From Candidatus Pacearchaeota archaeon (lineage in GTDB: Archaea; Nanobdellota; Nanobdellia; Pacearchaeales; GW2011-AR1), in the NCBI GenBank assembly GCA_018304045.1, contig JAGVWZ010000017.1, forward strand, positions 1 through 33,196: a stretch of DNA of 33,196 bases. Direction: 5' to 3'. How positions within the stretch are numbered: the first letter of the stretch is position 1; every line of letters starts with the position of its first letter. The notes under the pieces are model-generated. The model made no database searches. It was not told the origin of the DNA and saw only the letters and a list, made by a program, of their open reading frames with translations. A program made the translations under genes and the position numbers. Below, in pieces: positions 1 to 9,133 of the stretch.

Positions 1-1
1 A

Positions 2-393
2 ATTAAAAGAGAGGTTACTCTTGCAAAATCAAGAATAGATTTTTTAATAAATAACAGAGATTATCTTGAAGTAAAAATGCCATTAAAGGACATAAACTCA
101 GATAATCATCCAAAATATAAAGAAAATACAAATAAATTCAATAGTTTTGATAGAATAATAAAACATTTTAAAGATGTATCCAATTCAATTTCAAAAGATT
201 CACGAGTAATATTTCTTCTATGCTTTATCTTCAAGCACCAATATTTTCACCACCAATAGATAATCCAAAAGAAAAAATAATAAAAGCAGCTAAAAAAGCA
301 AAGGAAAAAGGATTGGAAAATTGGCAAATTAATTTAAAAATTAATAAACAAGGAATAGAACTTCTAGATTATTTTAAACTTAATTTATTTTAA
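2..393 (+). pseudogene. sfsA: SfsA-like protein, 3' portion, truncated by window edge and split by an apparent frameshift near 211-220
   Basis: Frame from base 2 reads IKREVTLAKSRIDFLINNRDYLEVKMPL...SRVIF, and the next frame continues MLYLQAPIFSPPIDNPKEKIIKAAKKAKEKGLENWQINLKINKQGIELLDYFKLNLF*. This matches SfsA-type motifs (EVTLAKSRIDF, LEVK, F.P..D). Dropping one base in ATTTCTTCT restores one reading frame. Confidence 0.65.
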
Positions 394-717
394 AGATTGT
401 AAATATTCTAATAAGTCTACACCTCCACCGGATTTATCAAAAGTAATTAAACCTCTTCTTCGCCCATTATCCAAAATTATATCATCTGCTGAAAATATAA
501 TATAACTAGAATCAGGACAGTCTTCCTTTAATGCATCAATCAATTCAAAACATTTTCCACAAAGTCCGTCTAATTGAATAACTGCTGGATGATTACTTCT
601 AGCAAATGTCATGGAATCATTCGGATCTGCAACAGTGACTTCATAACCAAGTCGCTTTATTCTTACTCTTAATAATGCAACATCAGAAAAACAATCTTCA
701 ATAATTAAGTATTTCAT
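385..717 (-). CDS. stand-alone response-regulator receiver-like domain protein
   Basis: 110 aa; IIEDCFSD acidic pocket, IQLDGL (phospho-acceptor Asp region), FSADD, TFDKSGG (conserved Lys). Confidence 0.7.
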   Translation of the reverse strand: MKYLIIEDCFSDVALLRVRIKRLGYEVTVADPNDSMTFARSNHPAVIQLDGLCGKCFELIDALKEDCPDSSYIIFSADDIILDNGRRRGLITFDKSGGGVDLLEYLQSLK

Positions 718-753
718 ATTAAAATAAAATTTAAAGATTTAATAGTAAGGTAT

Positions 754-1116
754 CTAAAAAGGATGTTTCCTCTGAAACATTGCATGTGAAACATAGCTTG
801 CAACCTTATCATATTTATCAGCTAATTCAGGATTTCCAGGAACTAAAATAACCTGAGCACTTTCATGATAATGATTTACAGCACTTCTTTTCCTTGCACC
901 AAATCTAAGATCACGAACAGCATTTTGTAAAACAGATTCAAGTGAAGCAATTTGATTAATATCTAGGTAATGCAAAGTAAAATCTCTTAGATCTGAAATA
1001 ATTTCTTGAGGATTCATTTCAACCCTTTGTTTAGCATAACTTTTTAATGTTTCAAAATATTTTAAAGCAGCTTCTCTACATTCTTCAATTGTTAATTCTT
1101 TTTTATTAGTACTCAT
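754..1116 (-). CDS. hypothetical protein
   Basis: 120-aa ORF upstream of the receiver gene on the same strand; no recognised motif. Confidence 0.6.
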   Translation of the reverse strand: MSTNKKELTIEECREAALKYFETLKSYAKQRVEMNPQEIISDLRDFTLHYLDINQIASLESVLQNAVRDLRFGARKRSAVNHYHESAQVILVPGNPELADKYDKVASYVSHAMFQRKHPF

Positions 1117-1381
1117 TTTATCTTAATATTTCAATTGATTTTTGCTTTTTAAGATTTATCAATCTCCAAACCATAGTAATGTCACACTACTAACAAATGA
1201 CAAATATCATAAATGAAAAAATATTTTAAAAAATAGATTATACTCTCGACAACCGCAATGTATTTAAACTTCAAACACATAGAATAATTATGAAAATAAA
1301 CAGGAATAGTGTTGCAGCGAGAACGCATTCGACTAAATGGAACTATAAACCAGTTTGTTTTTTTAAATCTAATATTTTTCT

Positions 1382-1419
1382 GGATTAAGTGCGATTAATT
1401 TTTTATTGCGCTTGAATCC
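1382..1419. promoter_or_regulatory. 14-bp hairpin (one G bulge) followed by a T-run, just upstream of the 1432 start codon
   Basis: GGATTAAGTGCGAT (1382-1395) pairs with ATTGCGCTTGAATCC (1405-1419), then GAATTTTTT. Confidence 0.6.
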
Positions 1420-1431
1420 GAATTTTTTATA

Positions 1432-1821
1432 ATGTTAAAACACTTCAACACCCAACCTGAACCGCAAATTTTATGCGATGTTTGCAGCGAAGCAGTTTCT
1501 AATCCAATCTGCCCATCCTGCCTTACAAATGAAATAGAAGCCTGGGCAACACTATACCCTGACTTAATAAAAAATCTAATTCCAAGATTACGTCAATATC
1601 TTAATCAAGCAGATGATAGAATAGTCTTTGAAGCAACTCTTTGTTTAAAATGCAATGAAACAAGAGGAATTGTTTGTCCTTATTGCTTCACAGAATTTGT
1701 ATTCAATGAACTTAAAAGAATGAAAGTAAATAAAATAATACTCAAAGAATTCCTTGAATTTTTCAATTTTGATTTTGATCATAATGGATATTCAAATGAA
1801 GAAAAATTAGGAGTTATTTGA
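1432..1821 (+). CDS. zinc-ribbon / treble-clef-like small protein
   Basis: 129 aa; CDVCSEAVSNPICPSC and CLKCNETRGIVCPYC Cys pairs. Confidence 0.65.
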   Translation: MLKHFNTQPEPQILCDVCSEAVSNPICPSCLTNEIEAWATLYPDLIKNLIPRLRQYLNQADDRIVFEATLCLKCNETRGIVCPYCFTEFVFNELKRMKVNKIILKEFLEFFNFDFDHNGYSNEEKLGVI

Positions 1822-1862
1822 AATAAGAAGAAAGAAAACTTAGGGGTTTTCTAAAAGAAATA

Positions 1863-1917
1863 GGAGGGAAAGGCTCAATGCAACTAACCCACACCAAGGC
1901 GTTGAAGAGCCCCCTTC
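1863..1917. ncRNA. GC-rich structured element (candidate ncRNA or 3' structure)
   Basis: GGG/CCC, GGCTC (1872-1876)/GAGCC (1907-1911) and CAAC (1881-1884)/GTTG (1901-1904) nested stems in an AT-rich intergenic region. Confidence 0.35.
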
Positions 1918-2068
1918 ATAATATAAACATAAAATATAAGGAGAAAAACAATAAACAATCAGTAATAAATAATAAAGAAAATGGGTATTATGAAATCTAA
2001 CAAACTAAGATGTATATCTAACTTATCTTACACACATTACTAATAATAAATCTCGGAGAAAACAAGTA

Positions 2069-2371
2069 ATGGTAATGGAACATTTAAGACAGTATAGCAA
2101 AAAACAATTAGAATCAAAATCCACAAGTGAATTAGAGTGGCATTACATGGATGCCTATAAAATAGCCCATAGTTCTGGAATGATTGAAAATGACTCAAGA
2201 TTAAAAATGATAACTGGAATATTATTTGGAAGAAATGAATTAAGAGAAAAGTTAATTATTAAATGCCAAATCAAGCAAAGATTAGAAGAAGCAGTACGAA
2301 GAGAAGGATATGAAGAAGCAGCCACCTTTAGAGATATGTTAAAACATTATGAACAACACATCATGGGCTAA
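2069..2371 (+). CDS. UVR (UvrB/UvrC) motif-containing small protein
   Basis: 100 aa; C-terminal RLEEAVRREGYEEAATFRDMLKHYE fits the UVR motif. Confidence 0.65.
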   Translation: MVMEHLRQYSKKQLESKSTSELEWHYMDAYKIAHSSGMIENDSRLKMITGILFGRNELREKLIIKCQIKQRLEEAVRREGYEEAATFRDMLKHYEQHIMG

Positions 2372-2412
2372 TATATTAAAAATTGAATTAATATAAATCA
2401 AAAAATAACAAT

Positions 2413-2616
2413 ATGATAGGAATATGTCCACACTGTAAAATAAAACTAAAAGAAAAACCATTTTCAAATAGATTGACAAATGAAATCTTAGTAGTAATGA
2501 GTTACAGGCAAAAAATAGAATCCAAATCTAATTTAAAAGATTTAAAGGACCTAGGCTACTGTGAAGTATGCAATGCAACTTTAGATGACTTGAAAGAACA
2601 GAATATTATAGCATAA
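2413..2616 (+). CDS. small zinc-ribbon protein
   Basis: 67 aa; CPHCKIKL ... CEVCNATL. Confidence 0.55.
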   Translation: MIGICPHCKIKLKEKPFSNRLTNEILVVMSYRQKIESKSNLKDLKDLGYCEVCNATLDDLKEQNIIA

Positions 2617-2621
2617 AAATT

Positions 2622-2647
2622 AAAGATGCTTTTTGCTTCTTTTTTAT
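2622..2647 (+). terminator. hairpin plus T-run
   Basis: AAAGATGC-TTTTT-GCTTCTTT followed by T residues, just after the stop at 2616. Confidence 0.45.
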
Positions 2648-2766
2648 ACACAATTAACTCTTAAAATGTGAATAATACATTTAAAATAAATATTACCATT
2701 AATTATCAGTGTAATTAAATACCTCACCTCCCCAAGTTTTATTAATCCCCAATCTATTGTTTTTTA

Positions 2767-3930
2767 ATGGGAATATTTGATTTTTTTAGAAAAAAACCAC
2801 AGGAACAATCAAAAATTGAATTTGCAAACCTAGAATCATTTATATCAGGAAAAAATAAGGAATTTTCAAAAAATTCAGAACTTATACTAGAGCAAATAAA
2901 ACAAAGAACATATTCCTTAATATCTAATCTAAATCAAGATAAAATAACATTAGAAAACATAAGCATAGAACATAAAAAAGCAGAAGATAAACTAAAGCAA
3001 ATAGTCATAGACAATCTTAAGAAATATATTATAAATCTTAATAATCTAACTGAAAAATTAAAAACTATTGATTATTCAGAATATACAAAAACAACAGAAC
3101 ATATCAATTTTACATTGAATGATTTTAAAAAAAGATCCATGATGCACTATGAAAAAGCAACAATTCTCATTGGAGATGAGCTAGGAAAAGTTAATGATTC
3201 CATATCTGATTTTTCAAAAGATGTGAATAATATAATCAAGGAAAACCAAGAAAAAATAAAATACCATAAAAACATAAATGAAATTGAGAAAGAATATAAT
3301 TCATTTAAATCCACAGATTTATTGATAAAAGATAGTGAGAATCAAATATCTGAAATAAAAAATAGAATATCCTCAAAAGAAAAGGAAATAAATGAATATG
3401 AAAATACAATCTCAAAAATAAAAAAATCAAAAGTATTCAATGAAGAATTAAAAGAAAAAGGAAATATTTATCAATTAAAAATAGAGAATGATAATGATAT
3501 AAATGAATTAAAATCAAAGATTGATTTTAAAAAATTATCACAACTATTTCATTCAGATAATAAAAAAATGAATACAATCAATGAACTAAGAGAGCATTTT
3601 AAAGAAAATATACTTCAAAATAAAGAAAAAATAGAATCGTTGCTTAGAGAATCAGACACAAAGGTTCAAGACTATGAATCTTCAATTAAAAAGATAGAAT
3701 CAAACATATTAACAATAAAAAAGAAAGAAGAATCATTAATAACAAAATCATCAGATGAAATAAAAGATTTAGAGAATAAAATGCATAGAAATAAAAACGA
3801 AATATCCTACTTAAATCAAGATATTGAAAAAGAAGAAAAAAAGAAAATACGCTTCAATGAATTAAAAAAATCAACAATAGACAAAATAAAGGCAATTCTA
3901 ATAAGTATGAATATTGAATTAGTGCAATAG
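2767..3930 (+). CDS. long coiled-coil protein
   Basis: 387 aa, heptad-like Lys/Glu/Ile-rich sequence; N-terminus MGIFDFFRKKP. Confidence 0.7.
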   Translation: MGIFDFFRKKPQEQSKIEFANLESFISGKNKEFSKNSELILEQIKQRTYSLISNLNQDKITLENISIEHKKAEDKLKQIVIDNLKKYIINLNNLTEKLKTIDYSEYTKTTEHINFTLNDFKKRSMMHYEKATILIGDELGKVNDSISDFSKDVNNIIKENQEKIKYHKNINEIEKEYNSFKSTDLLIKDSENQISEIKNRISSKEKEINEYENTISKIKKSKVFNEELKEKGNIYQLKIENDNDINELKSKIDFKKLSQLFHSDNKKMNTINELREHFKENILQNKEKIESLLRESDTKVQDYESSIKKIESNILTIKKKEESLITKSSDEIKDLENKMHRNKNEISYLNQDIEKEEKKKIRFNELKKSTIDKIKAILISMNIELVQ

Positions 3931-4144
3931 AAGAAGAATAGTTAATATCATTTATAGGTAGCACATAGATCAATTAGTTATGCAAAACTTATAACACAAT
4001 TTATAAAAAACTTAAATTAGTATTAGCAAAAATTTATTTGAAAAATATTCTCATGAATGGATAACTTAAAGATATTTAATCTCCATAGTATTGCCTTGTA
4101 TCTCTTCTAAATCGTCATGTAACATTATTAATAAGGGAATGAAT

Positions 4145-7100
4145 CTATTTCTTCCTAGCCTTCTTAACTTTTCTTTTTTCAACAGTTATCTTTTGAGATT
4201 CTGGAGAAACAATTATAAAATCCTGTTCTTCATAATAATCAGTTGCTTCAGATAATCTATCAATTATATTTTTCTTTTTTACCTTAGATTCAATAACAGA
4301 TTTAGAAGATTGTTTATTATCACTAACAACACCCATATCCATGTTCTTAAAATAAGTTAAAAGTAACAACAAAACAGTCATCATTATAACAGACATTATT
4401 CCAACTACAACAAATAATAAATGATTATTTCCTTCATCTGGAGAAAGTACAACTTCTTGATTTCCAGGATTTATTTTTATTGTCTCAAGACTTTTCTGAG
4501 CATTAATCTGATTTTTACAAGCCCCTAATGTTAATTCTTTTTCAAATAAAACATTGTAACCATCAATACCAACTTTTATTGTATAATTGCCTTCCTTTGC
4601 ATCTTCAGGAACAGTTAAGGTAATTGTTTTTTCAGATGGATCTTCATTATATTCCCCAACTCTGAAAGAATCACTTAATTGACTCCATGCAAATTCAGCA
4701 TTTTCAACTCTTACTTTAACATACTGAGCATATTTTCCAAAGTTTTCCAATGTTGCCTTAATATCAACAGAATCACCACAAATAACACCCTCAATTGGTT
4801 CTATTTCAACACTTTGTATCACTAAATTAGAATCTTTTCTTTCTACATTTAATTTTTGATAAGTGTCATTATAGAACTTGCTATGATTGTCATCCTTTCC
4901 AATAGCTCTTACAAATAAGTAATATTCATCACTATCCCTAAGATTCTCTTCAAGATTAAAAGTTATATTCAATTTTTTATTAGAGCCATCATTTATATCA
5001 GCATCTTCACTTGTTTTCCAGATTACTTTTTGTTTTGTTAAATCATATACATAAAATTGTATATCAAAGCTCATATCATCTCCTTTTGAATTTGCAATTT
5101 TCAATACAGAAGTTACATTATCTCCAAAATAAAGTTTATCATCATTGGTTGGACTTTCAATTGTTATTTTTATTTTATCTGTAGAATTTTCAGTAGTAAT
5201 ATTTTTCACATTATTGAATTGAGGAGGTTTTGCAGTACATGCTACAGAACAGCAACTAGCAGAATCATAAACCCCTAATATTTGGCCTTTGCATGTTTGA
5301 TTTTCATTGCATATATATCCCTTTATCTCACTGCAACTAAATTCATTAATATTTCCAACATTAATATTCCAACTACGATTAACTTCATATTCTCCATCAC
5401 TAACACTAACTGAAAGAATATAATTTCCTTTTGTTTTATTAAAATAATAACTTGCATTAGTTCCAACAATTTCATTGCCAATTTTCCAAGTTACATTAAC
5501 CTGGCTGTCAGGATCATAGTTCAATACCATAAACCGATTTTCAATTCCAGACAATAATTTTACTGAATTTTCCTTAGGATAATAATCTTTTATAACAGGT
5601 GCATCATTTACATTTTCCATATTAAATTCAAGTACAGCTTCTCTATGAGAACCTCTAATATCCACAACATTTATTGTGCATAATCCCTTTCCAACCTGGT
5701 CTTTTTCAGAAATATATTTTAAAATATTTCCTTGAATTGTGCAATTGATTCTTGAATTACTTACAACTAAAAATGAAAAACTATCATTCTCAACATCTGT
5801 AGCATTTAATTCACATTCATAGGCAGTATCTTCCTTGATATTTAAAATACAGTTTATTGGAGCAAATACAGGAGCCTCATTGATGTCATTAACATTTATT
5901 CTTAGTGGATTAGAATAAATTGTAAACTCATCATCACTAGCTGAAAAAACAACAGTTTCTGTTCCAAAAAAACCATCTTCAGGATAAAAACTAACTTTTC
6001 CATTATTTATTCCAATATCAATAAAATAATTTCCAGTAACTTCAAAAGATAAATTACTATCAATGTCTAAAAAATAATCTCTTAAATCAATGAAATTTGT
6101 AAGATTACTTCCTTCATCAAATGAAACAGTATTTATATCTCCATTAAATACAGGAGCATCATTGATAGGATTAATTTTCACAAAAGTTTTATTCATTTCA
6201 GTAACTCCAATTCCATCACTTGCATTGAAAACAATCCATTCTTCACCAAAATAATCATCAGCACTTGAAACAACAACAACCCCGTTTTGAATTGAATCTA
6301 ATTTTAAATTTGAACTTAGATTTGCTAATCTAAATGTAATATTATCTCCATCTTCATCATAACAATAATCATTTAAATCAAATTGAACAGCTTCATCCTC
6401 ATTTGTTTCAATCAATGGAACATTACTGCATATTGGTTTTCTGTTTGTTTTTACAATTTCTATATTAACCAATTGAGAAACATTCAATAATCCATCACTA
6501 ACAATAACATTAAATGAATAATTGCCCATATCAGAGTATTCTGTTTGCCATGAAAAAATATTCCTATTAACCAAATCCTGTTCAAAATTTCCATAGTCAA
6601 CAAAATAAGTAATATTATCATTTTCAGAATCACTAGCACTTATATTTAAAATAATTTTATTAGTTTCCATGGCTTTTATATCATTTATTTTTTCTAATAT
6701 AGGTGCATCATTTCTACAATTTTTAAACAGATTACTTGAACCAGCATTAAAACTAGTATCATTATCATCACAATCAGTTCCAGTCAATTCAGTTTCCTTT
6801 GCACATTGTAAAGAATAATTTTGTATTACATATCCTATCTTGCAATAACCATCTTCATCAGAATCTCCAATATCATAACCCCTACATGTTTGATCTATTC
6901 CATCATAAGGTATTTCAATTCCATTTGGATTTACATTAGTATTATTATCATTGCAATCATTATTATTAACAGAATATCCCAAATGCAAGTTAAATCCAGA
7001 GCAAACCTCAAGTTGATTTCCAATTCCAAATCCATCTTTATCACTGTCTAAATAACCAAGAACTAACCTCCAAATATTTGCATCAGAATCATTGCAATCA

Positions 7101-8317
7101 GTTCCAGAATTAGAATAACCTGCAGGCAAAGAATTTCCAGAACAAACCTGAGTTATATTTCCAGAACCTCTTCCATCTTTATCATTATCAGCATATCCAT
7201 TCAAATAACTCCAAACATTTGTATTTGTATCATTGCAATCTCCACCAGACATTGAATATCCAGCAGGTAAATTACTACCAGAACAAACCTGCGAAAGATT
7301 TCCAGTTCCAATTCCATCCCTGTCACTGTCTAAATAACCAGGAAGATTTCTATATAGATTAGCATCACTATCATTGCAATCTCCACTAATTGTAGAATAA
7401 CCATTTGTTAGATTGTCTCCTGAACAAACCTGTAGCAATGAACCAGTACCCTTTCCATCCCTATCATTATCAACATAACCTGAAAAATTCTGATATTTCA
7501 AAGCATCATTATCATTGCAATCTCCACCAATTGTAGAATATCCTGCAGGCAATGAAGTTCCAGAACAAACTTGCAATAATGAGCCTCCACCCTTTCCATC
7601 CCTATCATTATCAACATAACCAGGCAAATTTCTAAATTTCAAAGCATCATTATCATTGCAGTCATTGTCAGAATAATATCCATCATTATCATTGTCAACT
7701 CCAAGTCTTGTCCAGTTCAAAGAATTTTTAAATAATTTTTTTGTATCTCCACTCCAATAATCAATTGAGTAAAATCCAAAAAAGACTTTTCTTATATTAT
7801 TTGAATTTGAATATGCAATAATAGGATAAGTTCCTGTTGCACCTGTTGTTCTTGCAACACTTGTTATCCCAGCAGGATAAACATGTAGATAATATTCTGG
7901 TTTAGCAGTTGTATAAGCATCAAAATTAATAGTAGTGAATCCCTGTGTAAATGGAGTTCCTATTTGATCTAATTTAGCAGAAAATATTTGGCTGCTTCCA
8001 GCAATAACAGTTCCACTTGTCCAAACCAAAGGAGCATAATCCCTATGTATAAAAATTAAATTTTTAGAATTCAATGGCAAATAATTCTTATTAGTTATAC
8101 TATCCTGAATTAAAAGAATAGCATAATTTGAAAAATTTGCACCATGAATATTAGCATCAAGAATTACATCATAACTATAATTCATTTCATTTAAAATACT
8201 TATAATCTGAGGATTTTGAGCTGTTTTTACAACATAGGCAACATCCTTAGCTAAAACATTGTTTACTAAAAAAATCATTAATATAATTACTGAAAAAGCT
8301 AATATGAATTTATTCAT
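4145..8317 (-). CDS. giant anchored surface protein: signal peptide, N-terminal ThuA/GATase-like domain, PMBM-type Asp/Cys repeats, cadherin-like repeats, C-terminal TM and basic tail
   Basis: 1390 aa; N-terminal hydrophobic segment, repeated DNDRDGKGxGSLLQVCSGxxLPAGYSxxGGDCND units, EDEAVQFDLNDYCYDEDGDNITF-type repeats, LLFVVVGIMSVIMMTVLLLLLTYF TM, VKKARKK tail. Confidence 0.8.
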   Translation of the reverse strand: MNKFILAFSVIILMIFLVNNVLAKDVAYVVKTAQNPQIISILNEMNYSYDVILDANIHGANFSNYAILLIQDSITNKNYLPLNSKNLIFIHRDYAPLVWTSGTVIAGSSQIFSAKLDQIGTPFTQGFTTINFDAYTTAKPEYYLHVYPAGITSVARTTGATGTYPIIAYSNSNNIRKVFFGFYSIDYWSGDTKKLFKNSLNWTRLGVDNDNDGYYSDNDCNDNDALKFRNLPGYVDNDRDGKGGGSLLQVCSGTSLPAGYSTIGGDCNDNDALKYQNFSGYVDNDRDGKGTGSLLQVCSGDNLTNGYSTISGDCNDSDANLYRNLPGYLDSDRDGIGTGNLSQVCSGSNLPAGYSMSGGDCNDTNTNVWSYLNGYADNDKDGRGSGNITQVCSGNSLPAGYSNSGTDCNDSDANIWRLVLGYLDSDKDGFGIGNQLEVCSGFNLHLGYSVNNNDCNDNNTNVNPNGIEIPYDGIDQTCRGYDIGDSDEDGYCKIGYVIQNYSLQCAKETELTGTDCDDNDTSFNAGSSNLFKNCRNDAPILEKINDIKAMETNKIILNISASDSENDNITYFVDYGNFEQDLVNRNIFSWQTEYSDMGNYSFNVIVSDGLLNVSQLVNIEIVKTNRKPICSNVPLIETNEDEAVQFDLNDYCYDEDGDNITFRLANLSSNLKLDSIQNGVVVVSSADDYFGEEWIVFNASDGIGVTEMNKTFVKINPINDAPVFNGDINTVSFDEGSNLTNFIDLRDYFLDIDSNLSFEVTGNYFIDIGINNGKVSFYPEDGFFGTETVVFSASDDEFTIYSNPLRINVNDINEAPVFAPINCILNIKEDTAYECELNATDVENDSFSFLVVSNSRINCTIQGNILKYISEKDQVGKGLCTINVVDIRGSHREAVLEFNMENVNDAPVIKDYYPKENSVKLLSGIENRFMVLNYDPDSQVNVTWKIGNEIVGTNASYYFNKTKGNYILSVSVSDGEYEVNRSWNINVGNINEFSCSEIKGYICNENQTCKGQILGVYDSASCCSVACTAKPPQFNNVKNITTENSTDKIKITIESPTNDDKLYFGDNVTSVLKIANSKGDDMSFDIQFYVYDLTKQKVIWKTSEDADINDGSNKKLNITFNLEENLRDSDEYYLFVRAIGKDDNHSKFYNDTYQKLNVERKDSNLVIQSVEIEPIEGVICGDSVDIKATLENFGKYAQYVKVRVENAEFAWSQLSDSFRVGEYNEDPSEKTITLTVPEDAKEGNYTIKVGIDGYNVLFEKELTLGACKNQINAQKSLETIKINPGNQEVVLSPDEGNNHLLFVVVGIMSVIMMTVLLLLLTYFKNMDMGVVSDNKQSSKSVIESKVKKKNIIDRLSEATDYYEEQDFIIVSPESQKITVEKRKVKKARKK
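6900..7690 (-). repeat. tandem PMBM/MopE-like Asp-Cys repeats (about six units)
   Basis: Repeated [L/P]GYxDxDxDGxGxGxxxQVCSGxxLxxGYSxxxxDCNDxxxx units in the translation. Confidence 0.75.
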
Positions 8318-9009
8318 TTCTTAGCCCTCTTTTTTGATTTAATTATATTTCCCTTCCTCCCTTTATCACTTTCTTTTTTATTTTCTTCTTTTACATCACT
8401 ATTATTTTCTTCTTTTTCTTTTTTTCCTGCTTTTGAATAATATACAATCAAAACAACAAAAAATATTAATAATATTATTCCTGTTATTGACAATAATAAA
8501 ACCAAAGGACCTATTGGTTTTATAGTATTTTCTCCAGTATTATCTGTATTATCAGTATTATCTAAACTATCATTGGTATCAGGACTAATTGACTCATTAT
8601 CCTTTAAAACCATCACAACAACATTAGAACTTAATGCAACTCCTTTTCCTTCTGTAAAAGAAGTGAATTTAACATTAATCTTATTTTCAAAAGCACCTTC
8701 TTTAGTTATTTTAATTGTAAACCTAGCATCTTTTTCTTCTCCAGGTTCTAATGTAAAATTACTATCTAAAATTTTTATATCTTTTACAAGATCTCCTGAT
8801 GCAAAAATTTCTATTTTAACTGATTCATTATTTACATTTTTTACAAGAATTGATTTTTCAATAGTATCTCCAACCTGCGCTCTTAAAATCATTCTTGCAT
8901 TTCCAATGCTTGCAGTGACAGCGAGAACATTTCCCATTAATACTACTACAATTATTACAAAAATTCCAATCATACATGATTTTGTAGATGGTTTTAGACC
9001 AGTTTTCAT
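8314..9009 (-). CDS. secreted/anchored protein with Ig-like (NEW3-like) domain and C-terminal TM, translationally coupled to the 4145-8317 gene
   Basis: 231 aa; signal-peptide-like N-terminus, SFTLEPGEEKDARFTIKI-type beta domain, TM LVLLLSITGIILLIFFVVLIVYY, Lys-rich tail; 4-bp overlap with the next gene. Confidence 0.7.
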   Translation of the reverse strand: MKTGLKPSTKSCMIGIFVIIVVVLMGNVLAVTASIGNARMILRAQVGDTIEKSILVKNVNNESVKIEIFASGDLVKDIKILDSNFTLEPGEEKDARFTIKITKEGAFENKINVKFTSFTEGKGVALSSNVVVMVLKDNESISPDTNDSLDNTDNTDNTGENTIKPIGPLVLLLSITGIILLIFFVVLIVYYSKAGKKEKEENNSDVKEENKKESDKGRKGNIIKSKKRAKK

Positions 9010-9029
9010 GTATTACTCGAAAGTAATAC
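9010..9029. promoter_or_regulatory. perfect 8-bp inverted repeat directly abutting the start codon
   Basis: GTATTACT-CGAA-AGTAATAC; the start CAT (minus-strand ATG) is at 9007-9009; TATA-like GTTTAAAAAA (minus strand) lies just beyond at about 9031-9040. Confidence 0.6.
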
Positions 9030-9133
9030 CTTTTTTAAACATTATTAATTTTGAAACATGACTTTTCAATAATAAAGAAAGTATTATAGATATCACTAAG
9101 AATATTAAAAATTAGTACATGTAAGGAGTAAAT

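Noticed and set aside
6821-7051. 76-aa plus-strand ORF
   Set aside because: Antisense to PMBM repeat coding sequence.
8573-9061. 162-aa plus-strand ORF
   Set aside because: Antisense to the 8314-9009 secreted protein, which has signal peptide, TM and coupled downstream gene.
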